Program-made: the position numbers and the translations under genes
From: Citrus sinensis
Lineage: Eukaryota > Streptophyta > Magnoliopsida > Sapindales > Rutaceae
Assembly (NCBI RefSeq): GCF_022201045.2
Contig: NC_068558.1
Coordinates: forward strand, 51,253,501 to 51,317,500
Length of the DNA stretch: 64,000 bases
Direction of reading: 5' to 3'
Notes under the pieces: generated by a model
What the model was told of the DNA's origin: nothing
Databases searched by the model: none
What the model saw: only the letters and a program-made list of their open reading frames with translations
In this document: positions 12,209 through 23,718 of the stretch, piece after piece
Layout: every line of letters begins with the position of its first letter
Position numbering within the stretch: the stretch's first letter is position 1

Positions 12209-14317
12209 ATGCCCCTCGCCTTTGAGGACTTTCAAGGGAAGGGGGCGTTAGATTTCTCTTCTTCTCCTTCAGATTCAGTACTGTTGTTGCGGCAACAGCT
12301 AAAGCCAAAGCCAAAGCAAAACTGGCTGCTTAACAACCCCAACAGGGGAGGAAGTACTACAGAGCCCACATCAGTGCTGGATAACCGAACAAGTCCCAGC
12401 ACACCCGCTTCATCCTCAACACTGTCTTCCTCTCTGGTGGGCGGCGGTGGTGGCGGCTCTTCCACCACCGACACCACCGGCGTGGCCGCAGCTAACGTCT
12501 CTAGCAACCCTCCATCGGTAGAAATCAACACGGCTGAAAAATGTGGAGGCTTGGGAATGGAAGATTGGGAGAGTGTGTTGTCTGGTTCGCCTAATCAAGA
12601 ACAGTCCATTTTAAGGCTCATTATGGGTGATATTGATGACCCATCTCTCGGAATAAACAAGATTCTGCCTCAAGATATGGAATTTAATGCAGGTTTTGGT
12701 GTAGTGGACCAGGCTAACTTTGGCTTTGAGACGTCTTTTACTTGTACCAACTCCTTGCTCGGCAGTAATATTGACCCTGATTTTGTTGGCAACAATGCAA
12801 GGCTTGGTTCTGTTTCAAACCAGAGTCACATTTTTTCAACAGCAGCTGCTGCAAATCTTTTGCCTCCTCCTAGTGTTTTTCAACAGCAGCCGGTTGAAGC
12901 TCTGGATGAGAAGCCACAGATACTGAATTCTCAGCTGGTAATTAATCAGAATCAAGCTCAGTATACTCAAAATCCAGCTTTATTCTTGCCTCTTTCATAT
13001 GCTCAAATGCAAGAGCATCAACTTTTATCACCAGCACTGCCCCCACCGAAACGTCTTAATCTTGGGCCCAATCAAAAGGTCCCCTTTCCAGATTCGGGGG
13101 AGCAAGAGCTATTTCTTCGACGACAGCAGCTTCAAATGCTTCAACAACAAAGGGAAACAATGGGCGTGACAGCAACAGCAACGAAGCAGAAGTTGGTAAA
13201 CGATGAATTGGCAAATCAGCAGCTTCAGCAGGCAATAACTGACCAAATTTTCAAGGCCTCAGAGCTGATCGAAACAGGTAATCCTGTACACGCGCAAGGG
13301 ATATTGGCGCGGCTCAATCACCAGCTCTCACCAATTGGTAAGCCTTTTCAGAGGGCTGCTTTTTATTTCAAGGAGGCCTTACAGTTACTTCTCCACATGA
13401 ATATGAATAATAGTAGCTTGGCTTTGTCCGGTTATAGTATCATTTTCAAGATTAGTGCTTACAAATCTTTCTCCGAAATCTCACCGATTCTTCAATTTGC
13501 TAATTTCACTTGTAACCAAGCACTTCTTGAAGCCTTTGAAGGGTGCAATAGAATCCACATTATAGATTTCGATATTGGATATGGTGGGCAGTGGGCTTCT
13601 CTTATGCAGGAGCTTGTTTTGAGAAGTGAAGGTCCTCCTTCGCTTAAAATCACTGCATTTGCTTCTCCGTCCACACATGATGAGCTCGAGCTCAGCTTTA
13701 CTCGAGAAAATTTGAAGCACTTTGCAAGTGAAATCAATATGCCATTTGAGCTTGAAATTTTAAGCCTTGAAGCTTTAAATTCTGCTTCTTTGGCGCTGCC
13801 TCTTCGGGGATTAGAAAGTGAGGCAACTGCTGTGAATCTCCCAATTGGCACCTTCTGTAATTACCCAGCAACCTTTCCTTCGGTGCTTTGCTTTGTAAAG
13901 CAACTTAAACCCAAGATTGTTGTTTCTTTAGATAGAGGCTGTGATCGAACAGATGTTCCATTTCCTCACCATATGATTCACGCACTTCAGTCATACTCCT
14001 GCCTACTTGAATCGCTGGATGCTGTGAATGTGAATTTGGATGCCTTGCAAAAGATTGAGAGGTTTTTGGTTTATCCTTGTATTGAAAAAATTGTATTAGG
14101 ACGCCACCATTCTCCTGAGAGATTGCCTCCTTGGAAGAGTCTGTTTATGCAATCTGGGTTTGCTCCATTGACATTTAGTAACTTCACTGAGTCCCAGGCT
14201 GACTGTTTGGTGCAACGGACTCCAGTTAAGGGTTTCCATGTTGAGAAGAGACAGTCCTCGCTCGCTCTCTGCTGGCAGCGGAAAGAGCTTATCTTGGCTA
14301 CTGCTTGGAGGTGCTAA
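12209..14317 (+). CDS. SCL27-like: GRAS transcription regulator, HAM/SCL27-SCL22 type, copy A
   Basis: HAIRY MERISTEM/LOST MERISTEMS (SCL6/22/27) proteins are nuclear regulators that keep shoot meristem cells undifferentiated, partly with WUSCHEL-family partners. Single exon, 702 residues, start MPLAFEDFQGKG. The N-terminal part is low-complexity (Ser, Gly, Gln) and has the family signatures EPTSVLDN and a GLGMEDWESVLSG box followed by an EQSILRLIMGD helix. The GRAS domain runs from about residue 340 to the end: LHRI including ILARLNHQ at 364-372, the VHIID-type motif IHIIDFD at about 449-455, and a SAW end finishing TAWRC. The miR171 target lies in the LHRI coding sequence. A paralogue lies 17.1 kb downstream. 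Family call is firm; whether it equals Arabidopsis SCL27 or SCL22 is inferred from synteny and N-terminal motifs. Confidence 0.96.
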   Translation: MPLAFEDFQGKGALDFSSSPSDSVLLLRQQLKPKPKQNWLLNNPNRGGSTTEPTSVLDNRTSPSTPASSSTLSSSLVGGGGGGSSTTDTTGVAAANVSSNPPSVEINTAEKCGGLGMEDWESVLSGSPNQEQSILRLIMGDIDDPSLGINKILPQDMEFNAGFGVVDQANFGFETSFTCTNSLLGSNIDPDFVGNNARLGSVSNQSHIFSTAAAANLLPPPSVFQQQPVEALDEKPQILNSQLVINQNQAQYTQNPALFLPLSYAQMQEHQLLSPALPPPKRLNLGPNQKVPFPDSGEQELFLRRQQLQMLQQQRETMGVTATATKQKLVNDELANQQLQQAITDQIFKASELIETGNPVHAQGILARLNHQLSPIGKPFQRAAFYFKEALQLLLHMNMNNSSLALSGYSIIFKISAYKSFSEISPILQFANFTCNQALLEAFEGCNRIHIIDFDIGYGGQWASLMQELVLRSEGPPSLKITAFASPSTHDELELSFTRENLKHFASEINMPFELEILSLEALNSASLALPLRGLESEATAVNLPIGTFCNYPATFPSVLCFVKQLKPKIVVSLDRGCDRTDVPFPHHMIHALQSYSCLLESLDAVNVNLDALQKIERFLVYPCIEKIVLGRHHSPERLPPWKSLFMQSGFAPLTFSNFTESQADCLVQRTPVKGFHVEKRQSSLALCWQRKELILATAWRC
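13300..13320 (+). promoter_or_regulatory. miR171 target site in GRAS copy A
   Basis: A 21-nt site beginning GATATTGGCGCG and ending GGCTCAATCA is, as I recall miR171, its full complement. It encodes the ILARLNH residues of the GRAS domain. miR171 cleaves HAM-type SCL6/22/27 transcripts in land plants, which confirms the subfamily. Confidence 0.93.
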
Positions 14318-15920
14318 GGAGTGGCTGCAGGATATTGGTTGCAAAGGTGCCTAACAACAGCTTTGGTTTATGATTATTTTGACTTTTCTTGTTTTTGGTC
14401 TCTTATGCTAATTGTCTATGAGCTTTAGGTTTATTGTCCAATCAACAAACAAAACATTTTCGTAGCTGTTGATGCATGGTTTAGTACATTCTTTCTTGTT
14501 TCTGTTCCTTGACATGGTTGTGGGTTAAACTTAAATTGTTCATTTTCTTGTTGAGGGTGCTAAATATTCTTGTAACTTGACATGAAGGAAACAAGACGTG
14601 GAACAAAGAAGAATTTGACCTTCAAAACTAGTTTCTTTATGCATGAATTGTATGGCTAATTTGAATCATGAATTCTTATCTTGTCTAGAAGCCTTCTCAC
14701 TTTTTTACCTAAGAGTCAATGAATGACTAGAAACCTGGGATCCACGCCCAATTGTTTCTGAACTTCTATTTTTTGGCATATTGAATTCACAGCTCTAACC
14801 GTATGAAGAGTTCCTGCCAAAGAATATAAATCCTGTATTCTTGTTCTAAATGCTTACTTTTGTCTATCATTGTATATAATATATAATCTATCAATGCTGC
14901 ATTTTTCTCATCTTGGATGTCCTAATCATCTAAATCTGCTCCAAAAATGTAGTATGCTACTGCAATTCAGTTCTAGCTCTAGAAGCTGTCATTGTATTAA
15001 CAATCCTGTCTTTATGAGATCATTTGAGTGCTCTTCATGGTAGGAAATTAGGAACAGTCTCGCTAGCTAGTTTGTCAATGTATATGGATCCGCATATTTA
15101 GCCCCATTGAATTCTACAAAGTATGCTGTCTCAATTCCCCATTTGAAGCTCTCAAGAATAGGATGTTGGCCTAATTCTCTCAATTCTAAAACTCTCACCC
15201 ATCCCTTATTATATTTTCTTTCAATTGCCCCATTGTGATTGCAACAATAGATAATAAATTCATCGCTTAATGTATTGTCTAGTTGTATTTATTTATCACT
15301 TGCATTATTATATACATTGAATTTGCTGTTTAAGCAGTTATTTATTGTTTCCCCCTGCATCCTAATGATATCACATGGCTCATGTACCATTGGACCCCCA
15401 CATGATTAGTTTATAGTCTTTTCTTTTTCAGCGCCTTAACAAATAACAATGCTTTTGTTAAATTAACACCCTTATATATAATACACAAAAGGCCATATCC
15501 CATGTTGCTTGTGAGACAGCTTTAGCTCTCTTTATAATAATAATGATAATAAAATAATTTTTATTAGTTATATAATAAGAGAGCTAATTACTCTGGCTTC
15601 TTTGACAATGAATAATCTAATAGTTCGGATTATTATTTTCACTTTACTGTTCATTGTCTATAGGGGTTTTATTGTATTTTTCAATGGGAGCAAGTGGTTC
15701 AATTCAAAGTTGACACTATGAAAAGAAGGGGGGAAAAGACCGGTTGGGTAGGAAGACCAGTGAAAATTACCTCTAGCTGAGCCCAAATTATAGACTTGCT
15801 GCTGTCTGTCGAAAACTAAAAGACAGAATTTTCGCAATGCTATGATCAGTTAATTGTTTTAACTTTGCTGAAAATAAATTGTTTTAAAAAAAAAAAAAAA
15901 TCTACAAAGAAGGAAATTTA
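14318..15920 (+). other. 3' flank of GRAS copy A, conserved in the duplicate
   Basis: No gene seen. The 3' UTR and flank align with 31422-32370: GGTTGCAAAGGTGCCT, GATGCATGG, TAGTACATTCTTTCTT, a GAATAGGATGTTGGCCTAA-like segment, CAGCGCCTTAACAAAT and AAAAGGCCAT occur in the same order in both. From about 15540 the sequence becomes AT-rich and matching stops being obvious. Confidence 0.6.
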
Positions 15921-15925
15921 GGCGT

Positions 15926-16000
15926 TTCTCAGTAGCTCTTAGTGGTAGGGCTGTCGGCTGTTAATAAACTGACTGGTTGTAGGTTCGCATCCAACAAAAA
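15926..16000 (+). pseudogene. Decayed plastid-type tRNA-Asn (GUU) or tRNA-derived relic
   Basis: The order of parts matches plastid trnN-GUU: TTCTCAGTAGCTC (D arm, box A region), GTCGGCTGTTAA with the GUU anticodon, CTGACTGGTTGTAGG, then a GTTCGCATCC box B. Small insertions (an extra TT in the D arm and AA after the anticodon) and loss of the 3' acceptor strand make it non-functional. A nuclear insertion of plastid DNA is likeliest; a SINE head is possible because a poly-A run lies just upstream. Confidence 0.6.
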
Positions 16001-16967
16001 ATTGATTTGGTTATAGACAGTGAAATTTTTCTTTTCTCTTATAAGCTTTACTCAAGCTTCGTTGCTATGTTTTATAAATGGCTTTTAAAATGAAGGTGAT
16101 GTCTTGAAAACGATGTTTTCCAAAATGGAAATACTATTCTCTATCCTCTTTTTCCAGAAAATAATTTTTTAAATGGAAAACAGTGAAAATAGTTCTGTTT
16201 CTTTCCTCGAAGGCTGGAACGCATTTAGCCTTGGTTTAATTTTAAGAAGAGTGAAGACAGCTGTTGTTTAATGAATAGAAGGTCGTTGCTTTAAAATGTA
16301 GCTGAAAGCCTGAAAATATCGGAATGACGTGGGATCTCACTAAAAGATTATTTTCAAGTTTTGCTTTGGTTGGTCACGATTTGCTTTGCGTTCTCTGAAT
16401 TTGAGTAATAATAATAAATAATAATTGTTAATATTTAATGGTTATCTAAACTTCAAAAAAAAGTTCCAAAGATGCATTTGTTAAACAGCCCCTTAAAATC
16501 TTATTTCTTTCCCTTCAAAAAACTTTTGGAAAGAAACTAAAACAAAAAAAAAAAAAAAAAGTAAAACTCAATTAGGATACCGAAGTTGAAAGATGACACG
16601 TGGGTTGAATGGAGTGGACTAAACGACGGGGACCCACAAACCACCATAACAAGCATCCGCCCCTCAGCACTCGTAAGGGTACCGAGCACAAATTTAGGAA
16701 TGTGACAGATTGTCTCTAGGTTTGCGTTGCTGGGGACAGCCAGATCGAAAATGACAAATGGATAATTGGGAAAGCAACTTCAACTTGTGGGATCCATTAA
16801 TGGTGCGATATTCCAATGAACCAAAATTATTTATTTCTGATATATGAATCAGAGTAAAAGTTATATTTTTATTGATGTATGAAATAAATTGTTGTAACTT
16901 ATTTAATGTCCTTAATTTATTATCGTCATTATTAATATTATTATTGTTGTTATTTAATTAATAATAA

Positions 16968-16970
<3 letters not shown>

Positions 16971-17050
<80 letters not shown>
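16971..17050. repeat. (TTA)n microsatellite, about 27 units
   Basis: An uninterrupted run of ATT/TTA units over about 80 bp, preceded by interrupted TTA/TTG units from about 16925. Confidence 0.97.
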
Positions 17051-17052
17051 GC

Positions 17053-17220
17053 TCGACGAGATCGACGACTCTTGTTCTAATTTGTGCTGAAGCAGTTTTA
17101 TAGATTCTGGGTTTTTGATTGCTATAATTTTTAATTATTTTTTGTATTTTATTTTATTTTTTTTATATTTAGAGGATAAATTTATAATAATGGAATTTGG
17201 GCATATTTCAGGAAGTGATA
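17053..17220 (+). repeat. Direct repeat flanking a hAT-like element, left copy
   Basis: This segment (CGACGAGATCGACGACTC, TTTGTGCTGAAGCA, TTTTTAATTATTTTTTGTAT, GGATAAA) recurs in the same orientation and order, with divergence, at 18440-18640. The copies enclose a foldback sequence and the hAT-like element at 17727-18377. They could be remains of a local duplication or of a larger element's long terminal repeats. Confidence 0.55.
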
Positions 17221-17399
17221 AAAGCTCATTTAATCTATGTATTTTAAGATTAGTGTTTATTTAGTCCCTATATTTTTTAAAATACCTCGAAACATCCTTG
17301 TCGTTAAAGTATTGATACACTTACCGTTATTTTTTGTTTCTTTTAGTTTACTTTTACAATACTACCCTTTTATATTAATTTATTTGTTTGGACATTAAT

Positions 17400-17582
17400 A
17401 AAAAGAAAATAATTAAATTACCAATTTAATCCTAAAAATTAAAAAATATATATATTAATTTTTTTTACAAGCACCATTTGCACACTTGGTAGTTTGCATA
17501 CAATTTTTGACAATTAAAAATTAAAATAAATTTTTATTTTTATTTTTTAGGATAAAATTGGTAATTTAATTATTTTCTTTTC
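17400..17582. repeat. Foldback (inverted repeat) of about 180 bp
   Basis: The left arm AAGAAAATAATTAAATTACC followed by AATTTAATCCTAAAAA is mirrored on the right by TTTTTTAGGATAAAATTGG then TAATTTAATTATTTTC. The arms of about 38 nt enclose a loop of about 100 nt. It is probably a small MITE-like element. No target-site duplication was confirmed. Confidence 0.6.
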
Positions 17583-17726
17583 TTAACGATTTCCAAACAG
17601 AACCGGACAAGTGAAAAAAAATATAATTTCAGGTGGATTCCAGAAAAAAAAATTGTACATTTTTGAAAAAATTAGAAAAAAACGGGTGGATGGTGAATAA
17701 TTTTCTTTTTTCATATTCAAATCAAC

Positions 17727-18377
17727 TAGGGGTGGGCACTATTAAGTTTGGTTCGGTTCAGGAGTTGAACCGAACCAAACTGAAACCAAATGATTCATGA
17801 ATTGCGAACCAAATTATAGAACCGAACCGAACCGTACCAAATTAATTTGGTTCGATTCGGTTCTATAATTTAGTTCGGTTTGATTCGGTTCCATTTAATT
17901 TTATCCTATATATTCATTATTCAATAAAAAATAATAATATAATAATACATTATTAATACAACAATAATCTTGAGTCTATAAATTAGCAAACAATAAACAA
18001 CATAATAAAATTTAATAATAGTAAATTAACATAATAAATTACAAAACAATCTAGAAATGCATAAATAATAACCAATATAATTAAATCTAACAATAATAAA
18101 TTAAAATAACAAAGTTCAACAATAAAATAAAGTGTATGCTATGATATATATAATATCATATATTAATTAACAAACAAAAATAAAAAAGATAAATTATGAA
18201 CTATTTTTTAATTTTAATTTTAAATTTTTCTTGAATCATTTGGTTCGATTTTGAACCAAACCAAATGGTTCAGAATTTCTGAACCATTTGGTTTTTTACT
18301 CCGAACCAAACCAAACTAAATTATCATAATATAATTTGGTTCGGTTCGGACTGAACCAAACCAAATGCCCACCCCTA
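17727..18377. mobile_element. hAT-like non-autonomous element with GGTTCGGTTC repeats
   Basis: Perfect 8-bp target duplication AAATCAAC (17719-17726 and 18378-18385) and ends TAGGGGTGGGCA / TGCCCACCCCTA identify a hAT-type element of 651 bp. Subterminal regions on both sides are arrays of GGTTCGGTTC/GAACCGAACC and TTTGGTTC variants. The centre is AT-rich and non-coding. It lies between the two GRAS duplication blocks. Confidence 0.92.
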
Positions 18378-18439
18378 AAATCAACAAACGGAAAACATCA
18401 TCAACGCTATGAGACAACCAACGAAGTGATTATGATGGA

Positions 18440-18640
18440 GCTGCTTGACAAGATCAACAATTGCCGTTCTGATTTGTGCTGAAGCAATTTTGATTACTGG
18501 ATGAAATAGATTCTAGGTTTTGGGTTGTTGTGGTTTTCAATTATTTTTTGTATTTTATATTTTTTTATATTTAAATAAAGGATAAAGTTGTAGTAATGAA
18601 ATTAGGGTGGGAGTATTTTAGGAAGTTCTGGAAATGGGAA
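18440..18640 (+). repeat. Direct repeat flanking a hAT-like element, right copy
   Basis: Diverged second copy of 17053-17220 (see there): GACAAGATCAACAATTG, TTTGTGCTGAAGCA, TTCAATTATTTTTTGTAT, AGGATAAA, ending in a TTTTAGGAAGT segment matching TTTCAGGAAGT in the left copy. Confidence 0.55.
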
Positions 18641-19744
18641 GTATGATTCCCAACTCCCTTTGGTATTAGACTTTCAATTATGTTTCCTGATTTTTATTCC
18701 TTTTATTATTTTAATAAGTAAACACGAGTTTTATTCTCAATTCCCCAAATTCAAGGTTTAAACTCACCATTATTAATTAAATATGTTGATCGACTGTCTC
18801 AAAAAAAAGTCTAAATCGATCAATTGATCACGACCGCCTAATCTTCTTATTGCTGTTTCTTGGCCAACCGCCATCTGATTTCTTTAATGTCAATGATTAA
18901 AATGGGGTTTTATATTTTTCTTTAATGTCGAGATGTTGTACCCTAAATATTGATTCTACTTCTAAATTATTGCAATGATTCTCTTCTTCTGTAGCGGGCC
19001 GCCTGTACATTACGACTATGTGGAGCGATCATAACTTTGATTTTAGGGCTAAGAGCACACCAATGATAAGGCAGAAATTCTAAAGCCCCACAAATGAAAT
19101 AAATTATCGCGGTAATGCCACCATGAGCCAATCAAGAAACATCGGAACAGTATTCAATCTATCTGCCACTTAAACCTACGACAACTGACTCTTTCTTCTT
19201 AAAAATAATAATAATTTTTTCTGCAAATATGAACGGGTTTGTTGCTGATAATTTATTTAATAATAGCAACGACGCAAACTGGTAATTGAACTTCTAGAAA
19301 CTGAAGGGTGTTCTACGGGAAATAAGCGGGTGCAGATAGAATCTGGTTTGTAATTTATTAAGTTGGCATCCACTGGGCTAATCTTTGCCTAATTAAAACC
19401 CGGTTCACGAATTTAAAGGTCAACTGGTCCCTTTTTCTTTTTCTTTTTTAATGTTAATGTGGTCTGTTCTTACGGTTCAAACACATTTTAATATTTATTC
19501 GGTTGCAATATAATTTGCGGGGGTACAGCATCTACCCATTATATTAAGCGTTTTCAGATTCATCTAGAAGGTGACAATATAAGCTATTAAAGAGAAAAAG
19601 AACCCAAAAAAAAAAAAAAAAAGAACTAGAAACACCGAACACAACGAGCAAAGCAACATTTAAATAAAAGTCAGTCAGATAATAGATACTAGATATATTA
19701 TATGTCCAAATTAGGAATGCATGTATTTGCATAAAAATTTAATT
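18641..19744. other. Intergenic between the duplicated blocks
   Basis: No gene recognised. A CG-containing stretch near 18990-19150 and an A-rich stretch near 19605-19625 have no identifiable content. Homology to copy A begins at about 19745. Confidence 0.4.
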
Positions 19745-19904
19745 TTGATGGGCATTTTTCTATTCTGTTGGAGTGCCTAAAACTGAAGGATCGGGTGATC
19801 TCAAATTGGCGGCGGATGTGTCATGAAGCCGGCCCAATTGCTCTTATCCACCAATTTTCTTCCACGTTCCCATGTGGCGCACAAATAATAGATTATTTTA
19901 ATCA

Positions 19905-21458
19905 TGGCTTGTCACCCCAATAAACCAAAAGCAAAAAACTTGTCTCACATCATGGGGAATGAACGAATGATTAATGATCATCAATTGTTTTTATAATTAA
20001 TCTTCCCCAAGATCATTATAGATCGGTTAGGGCTAGAAGTTGGATTTTATTGTAGATCACTTTTTCTTCTGCTTCTTGTGCTCTCTAATCATGGGAATGC
20101 CTTGACTTCGAGACTACAGCCCTCAAATAATCACACCAACCCAATAAGTTTATGTCAGGGGTGTTATTGCATAACTTCCATGAGGTTTGGTTATCTATAA
20201 AATATATGAGAAGATTTTAGAAACGGTCGTCTTTTATCCCTTCTAAATGGTTGACCGTTAGTCCAAATATATATAATTCTGGTCATTTAAGTAATTTAAT
20301 TATATTCGTTCACATACAATCCAACTTATTTTGTGCACTATTTAATTATGCTTCAATTGTATTGTGAAAATGAAAATTAGAGAGAGAACGAGAGTGAAAT
20401 TCATATTACCTTCAAAATAATGATATAATTTGAGTGAGAAATATATTTTCGGCTCAAAATTTCAAGAACAAATGAGTCATTTTATAAAATTTTGTTAAAG
20501 GCTTCAAACACATGTCAACTTTTGAGGGTCTGTGCGCATATTCTGTAATTATTCCCATCTAAGAGATAAATAACTAAATCCCGAGGGAGGTAACTAATAA
20601 TACATCATTTATGTTATTGGCTTCAATATATATATAAATGGGAAAAAAAATATCTACACTCAAGATTTTGAGAAATAATCATGTACATCCCAAATTTTTA
20701 ATAAGAGATACCAAGATTCCCTTTTGACTACAATACTTTTTGACTCTATTAGTTAAAAAAAATTTGACTATAATATTTTATAATAAATAAAAATATAATA
20801 TTAAAATAAATATAACAGTATATACATTTTAAAATAATTTTAATTTTTTAAAAATATTTTAATACTTTACAATCTTATATTACATTAAGCTAAATTTTGT
20901 AATAATAGAAACATGATATTAAAATAAACATTTAAATATTGTATAAAATAATTTTATTCTTATTAATACATGAGATATATTTTATTAATTTTAAAATCTA
21001 TTTAGTCTAAAGATTATTTAATATTTTTATAATAAATACAAATACATTATTAAACTAAATATAATACTTTATATTTTAAAAATTATTTTATGTATTAAAA
21101 AATTATTAGTTTACTAGAAAATTAAACTATTTATATTATATTTTTATTTTATTAAAAAAATTTAAAATCAAATTTTAGTCATTATTTACAAGTGGTATTA
21201 TGATATTAAAAAAAAAAAAGAAAACTTAGTGTTGTTTATTAAAGACTTAAGGGACTATATGGTCATTTTATTAAATCCCAGGGAAGTGGGTATTCGTTTT
21301 TCATATAAATATATATTAAAAGGGCTTTGCTTTGGTGTTCTTTAGTAGACAAATTTTGTGCGTGCTGTGTTGCTTCAAATGTGGGGTTGTATTGAGAAGA
21401 GGGAAAAGAACTTGTGAATTGTGATCGCCAATCCTTTCTGCCAGCAAATAAAAAAGGA

Positions 21459-21489
<31 letters not shown>

Positions 21490-21590
21490 TGCAGAAAAAG
21501 GAAAGAGAGGGATTATATTATAATAAATATTTGGAAATTTTGAATAGATAAAAGCCTAGATAGACCTAGGGGGCAAGCAAAGTGAATTTC
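19905..21590. other. AT-rich intergenic with probable old repeats
   Basis: No coding signal. About 20640-21310 has features of an old element (TCTACACTCAAGATTTTGAG near one side, AAGGGACTATATGGTCATTT near the other, AT-rich centre), but no terminal repeats or target-site duplication were found. An (AAT)n run lies at about 21463-21489. Confidence 0.35.
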
Positions 21591-21594
21591 ATCA

Positions 21595-21700
21595 GGGTCA
21601 CTTTACACTTCATATGAGAGAGAATAGAAACGACTTGTTATGTTGGGCTACACTTCACACGGGATTGGGAAAGTGGTAATACAACAAAAGCCTCTTCTCA
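21595..21700 (+). promoter_or_regulatory. Conserved noncoding block upstream of GRAS copy B
   Basis: Counterpart of 9188-9280: GGGTCACTTTACACTTCATA, GAGAGAGAATAGAAACGACT, ACAACAAAAGCCTCTTCTCA. A hAT-like element sits 80 bp downstream of it here but not in copy A. Confidence 0.5.
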
Positions 21701-21778
21701 TTGGGGTTAATTTTAACAATTAGCATCCCTCAAGTTAACTGCCGTCATTTAAATGATATTCAGTTTGGTGTTTTTTTT

Positions 21779-22472
21779 TAGGAATGGTAAAATTCTCTAC
21801 GGGTTTGGGGTTCCATGGATCCCCACCCCATATGAAAAAAATTTTAAATAATTTTTGGGGAATGGCGTGGGGAGTGGGGGGAAAATAATTTCCAAATTCT
21901 TAATGGGGTGGGGTTTGGTTTTGTACTCCCCACCCCACCCCCACCTCAATCCTCATTATATATAAATATATTTTTAATTCTTATTTAATAAATTTTATTT
22001 TATCAATTATAATGTCAATTAATAATTTTTTTAATTTTTATGCAATATAAACAATATATGAATGAAAGAAGATCCTATAATATTTTTCAATTCTGAAACA
22101 TTGTTATATTTTCTTTTCTCTTTTAAGGTGCTACGCTCTTTAAATATTTTTCACTTTTAATATCATTTTATGATAATGTTTCAAACTTTTAGATATTTTT
22201 TTAAAAGAATTTAAATACTTTACAATATGATGATGATTTTATTTTAAGTCTCTAATTTTTAACTTACTAAAATAATGTATTTATACATATTATAAAATAG
22301 ATAAATGGAGAATAGGGTGGAGATGGGGAAATCATTCACCACATGAGGATTCTCCATCCCCGCCCCACTAAATTTATTGGGGAATGGGGTGGGGAATGGA
22401 GGTAAAAATTTCTAACGGGGTAGGGAATGGGGTATGCCTCCCCACCCCCACCCCACCCCATTGCCATCCCTA
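21779..22472. mobile_element. hAT-like non-autonomous element with GGGGTGGGGA repeats
   Basis: 694 bp, ends TAGGAATGGTAAA and TTGCCATCCCTA, flanked by 8 T on both sides (21771-21778 and 22473-22480), consistent with an 8-bp target duplication in a T-run. Both subterminal parts are made of GGGGTGGGG/CCCCACCCC arrays with CCCCATATG-like inserts. The centre is AT-rich and non-coding. Not present at the matching place in copy A. Confidence 0.82.
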
Positions 22473-22554
22473 TTTTTTTTCTTCCTTTTTTGGGATAATT
22501 TATAAGTTAAAAACAATAAAAAGTATATCGTATATTTTTGTTTTATAACATAAT

Positions 22555-22558
<4 letters not shown>

Positions 22559-22590
<32 letters not shown>
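22559..22590. repeat. (TA)n microsatellite
   Basis: A pure TA run of about 15 units between AT-rich flanks. Confidence 0.9.
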
Positions 22591-22593
<3 letters not shown>

Positions 22594-23105
22594 TTGTCTC
22601 TTATCATATTCTTATTATATAATGACATTTTCTAATAACGTTATAATTTGAACAGATGCGCACACTATTTTCTGCCAGCATATATATGGGTTAAGTGAAA
22701 GGAAACAATATTTATATGCATGGGATGAGCCTGAAGGGAGATTACCATTACCAACCCAACAGCAACTAGTTTGCTATCTTTGTCTTTTACGGTTTTACCC
22801 GTAACCGTTGAGCATTGGGCGTAGTGGGAAAACATCAAGACAAGGGTCAGGCAACGGTCAACTGATCCATTTGTTGAGTGGAGAGGGTTGCAAACTGCCA
22901 ATAAATTGATTCAACGATAATTTAAAGCTAAGTACCAGTTTTACGGTGGAACACTGATAATAACCGTCAGATCATATCAATAAGTACAAATTTAATATTT
23001 ATCTTTATAATCGTGAGGTCATCATGAGTGCTCTATTATAAAGCTGATCTAATTTTAGTATGACATAATAAAGCGAGAAAGCTCAATATCTCAAGCGAGG
23101 TATAT
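22591..23105. other. Intergenic within copy B, no gene seen
   Basis: No RNA gene or transposon end was recognised. A short open frame on the minus strand (22665-22901) has no known motif. Confidence 0.35.
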
Positions 23106-23718
23106 GAAAATTACCTTTTCTCATTGATATGCCCAAATTACCAATAACAATAATTTTAACAAATATTAATTAATTGACGAATCAATGAATTATTAGTTTA
23201 TGAATATATTTGATATTTTTTCCAGATACTATATCAATATCTTTTTATTGTAATTAAGTGAGTTAATATGTTACTTTTTGAATTAATTATGAGACTCTCC
23301 TCTAATTTATGTAGCTGTTTAGTTTTAGTAAAACTTCATACATAGTTAATCATTTTTAATAAAAATAAGGAATTAAACATTTCTAATTATTGTTGTACTA
23401 TAGTTGCATGCTATAATTTCTTTTTGCATTGTAAAACTTTAGAAGTGAGATCCAACTCAACGTCAAATTTAGGAAGAGATAAGTAACTCTAAAAACATAT
23501 TTTACAGAAGTCTTTTAAAACCTTATAAATTAGTTAATTATTAATTGCTATGGTTAGTGGATCTTAAATAAAAATAAATTTTTTATAATGTATTGTCTTA
23601 TAAATTAGTCGATAGTACCTTAGCCCCCAAGTCGGAACTAGTAAAAACGATTATTTAATTAATGTTATAATGTGTTTGGTTTGCTAAATAATTTATAGCA
23701 AATCTAAGCACGTTTCCT

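Larger units (their letters stand above)
6950..16850 (+). repeat. Segmental tandem duplication, copy A (around first GRAS gene)
   Basis: Noncoding and coding sequence here recurs in the same order at 19745-33700. The left edge is set by a shared block at about 6990-7130 versus 19780-19900, where both contain a CTGAAGGATC-type segment followed by ATCTCA and a GGCGG stretch. The right edge is set by a block near 16695-16780 versus 33560-33640 containing CAGATTGTCTCTAG and GAAAATGACAAATGG. Between them lie the paralogous GRAS genes. Edges are approximate because they were placed by eye. Confidence 0.8.

Noticed and set aside
13492..13851. Minus-strand frames inside both GRAS genes (also 30915-31343)
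   Set aside because: They are antisense to well-conserved GRAS coding sequence and show no family match.
17053..18640. LTR retrotransposon
   Set aside because: The direct repeats are too short and diverged. No TG…CA ends, primer-binding site or coding region was seen between them.
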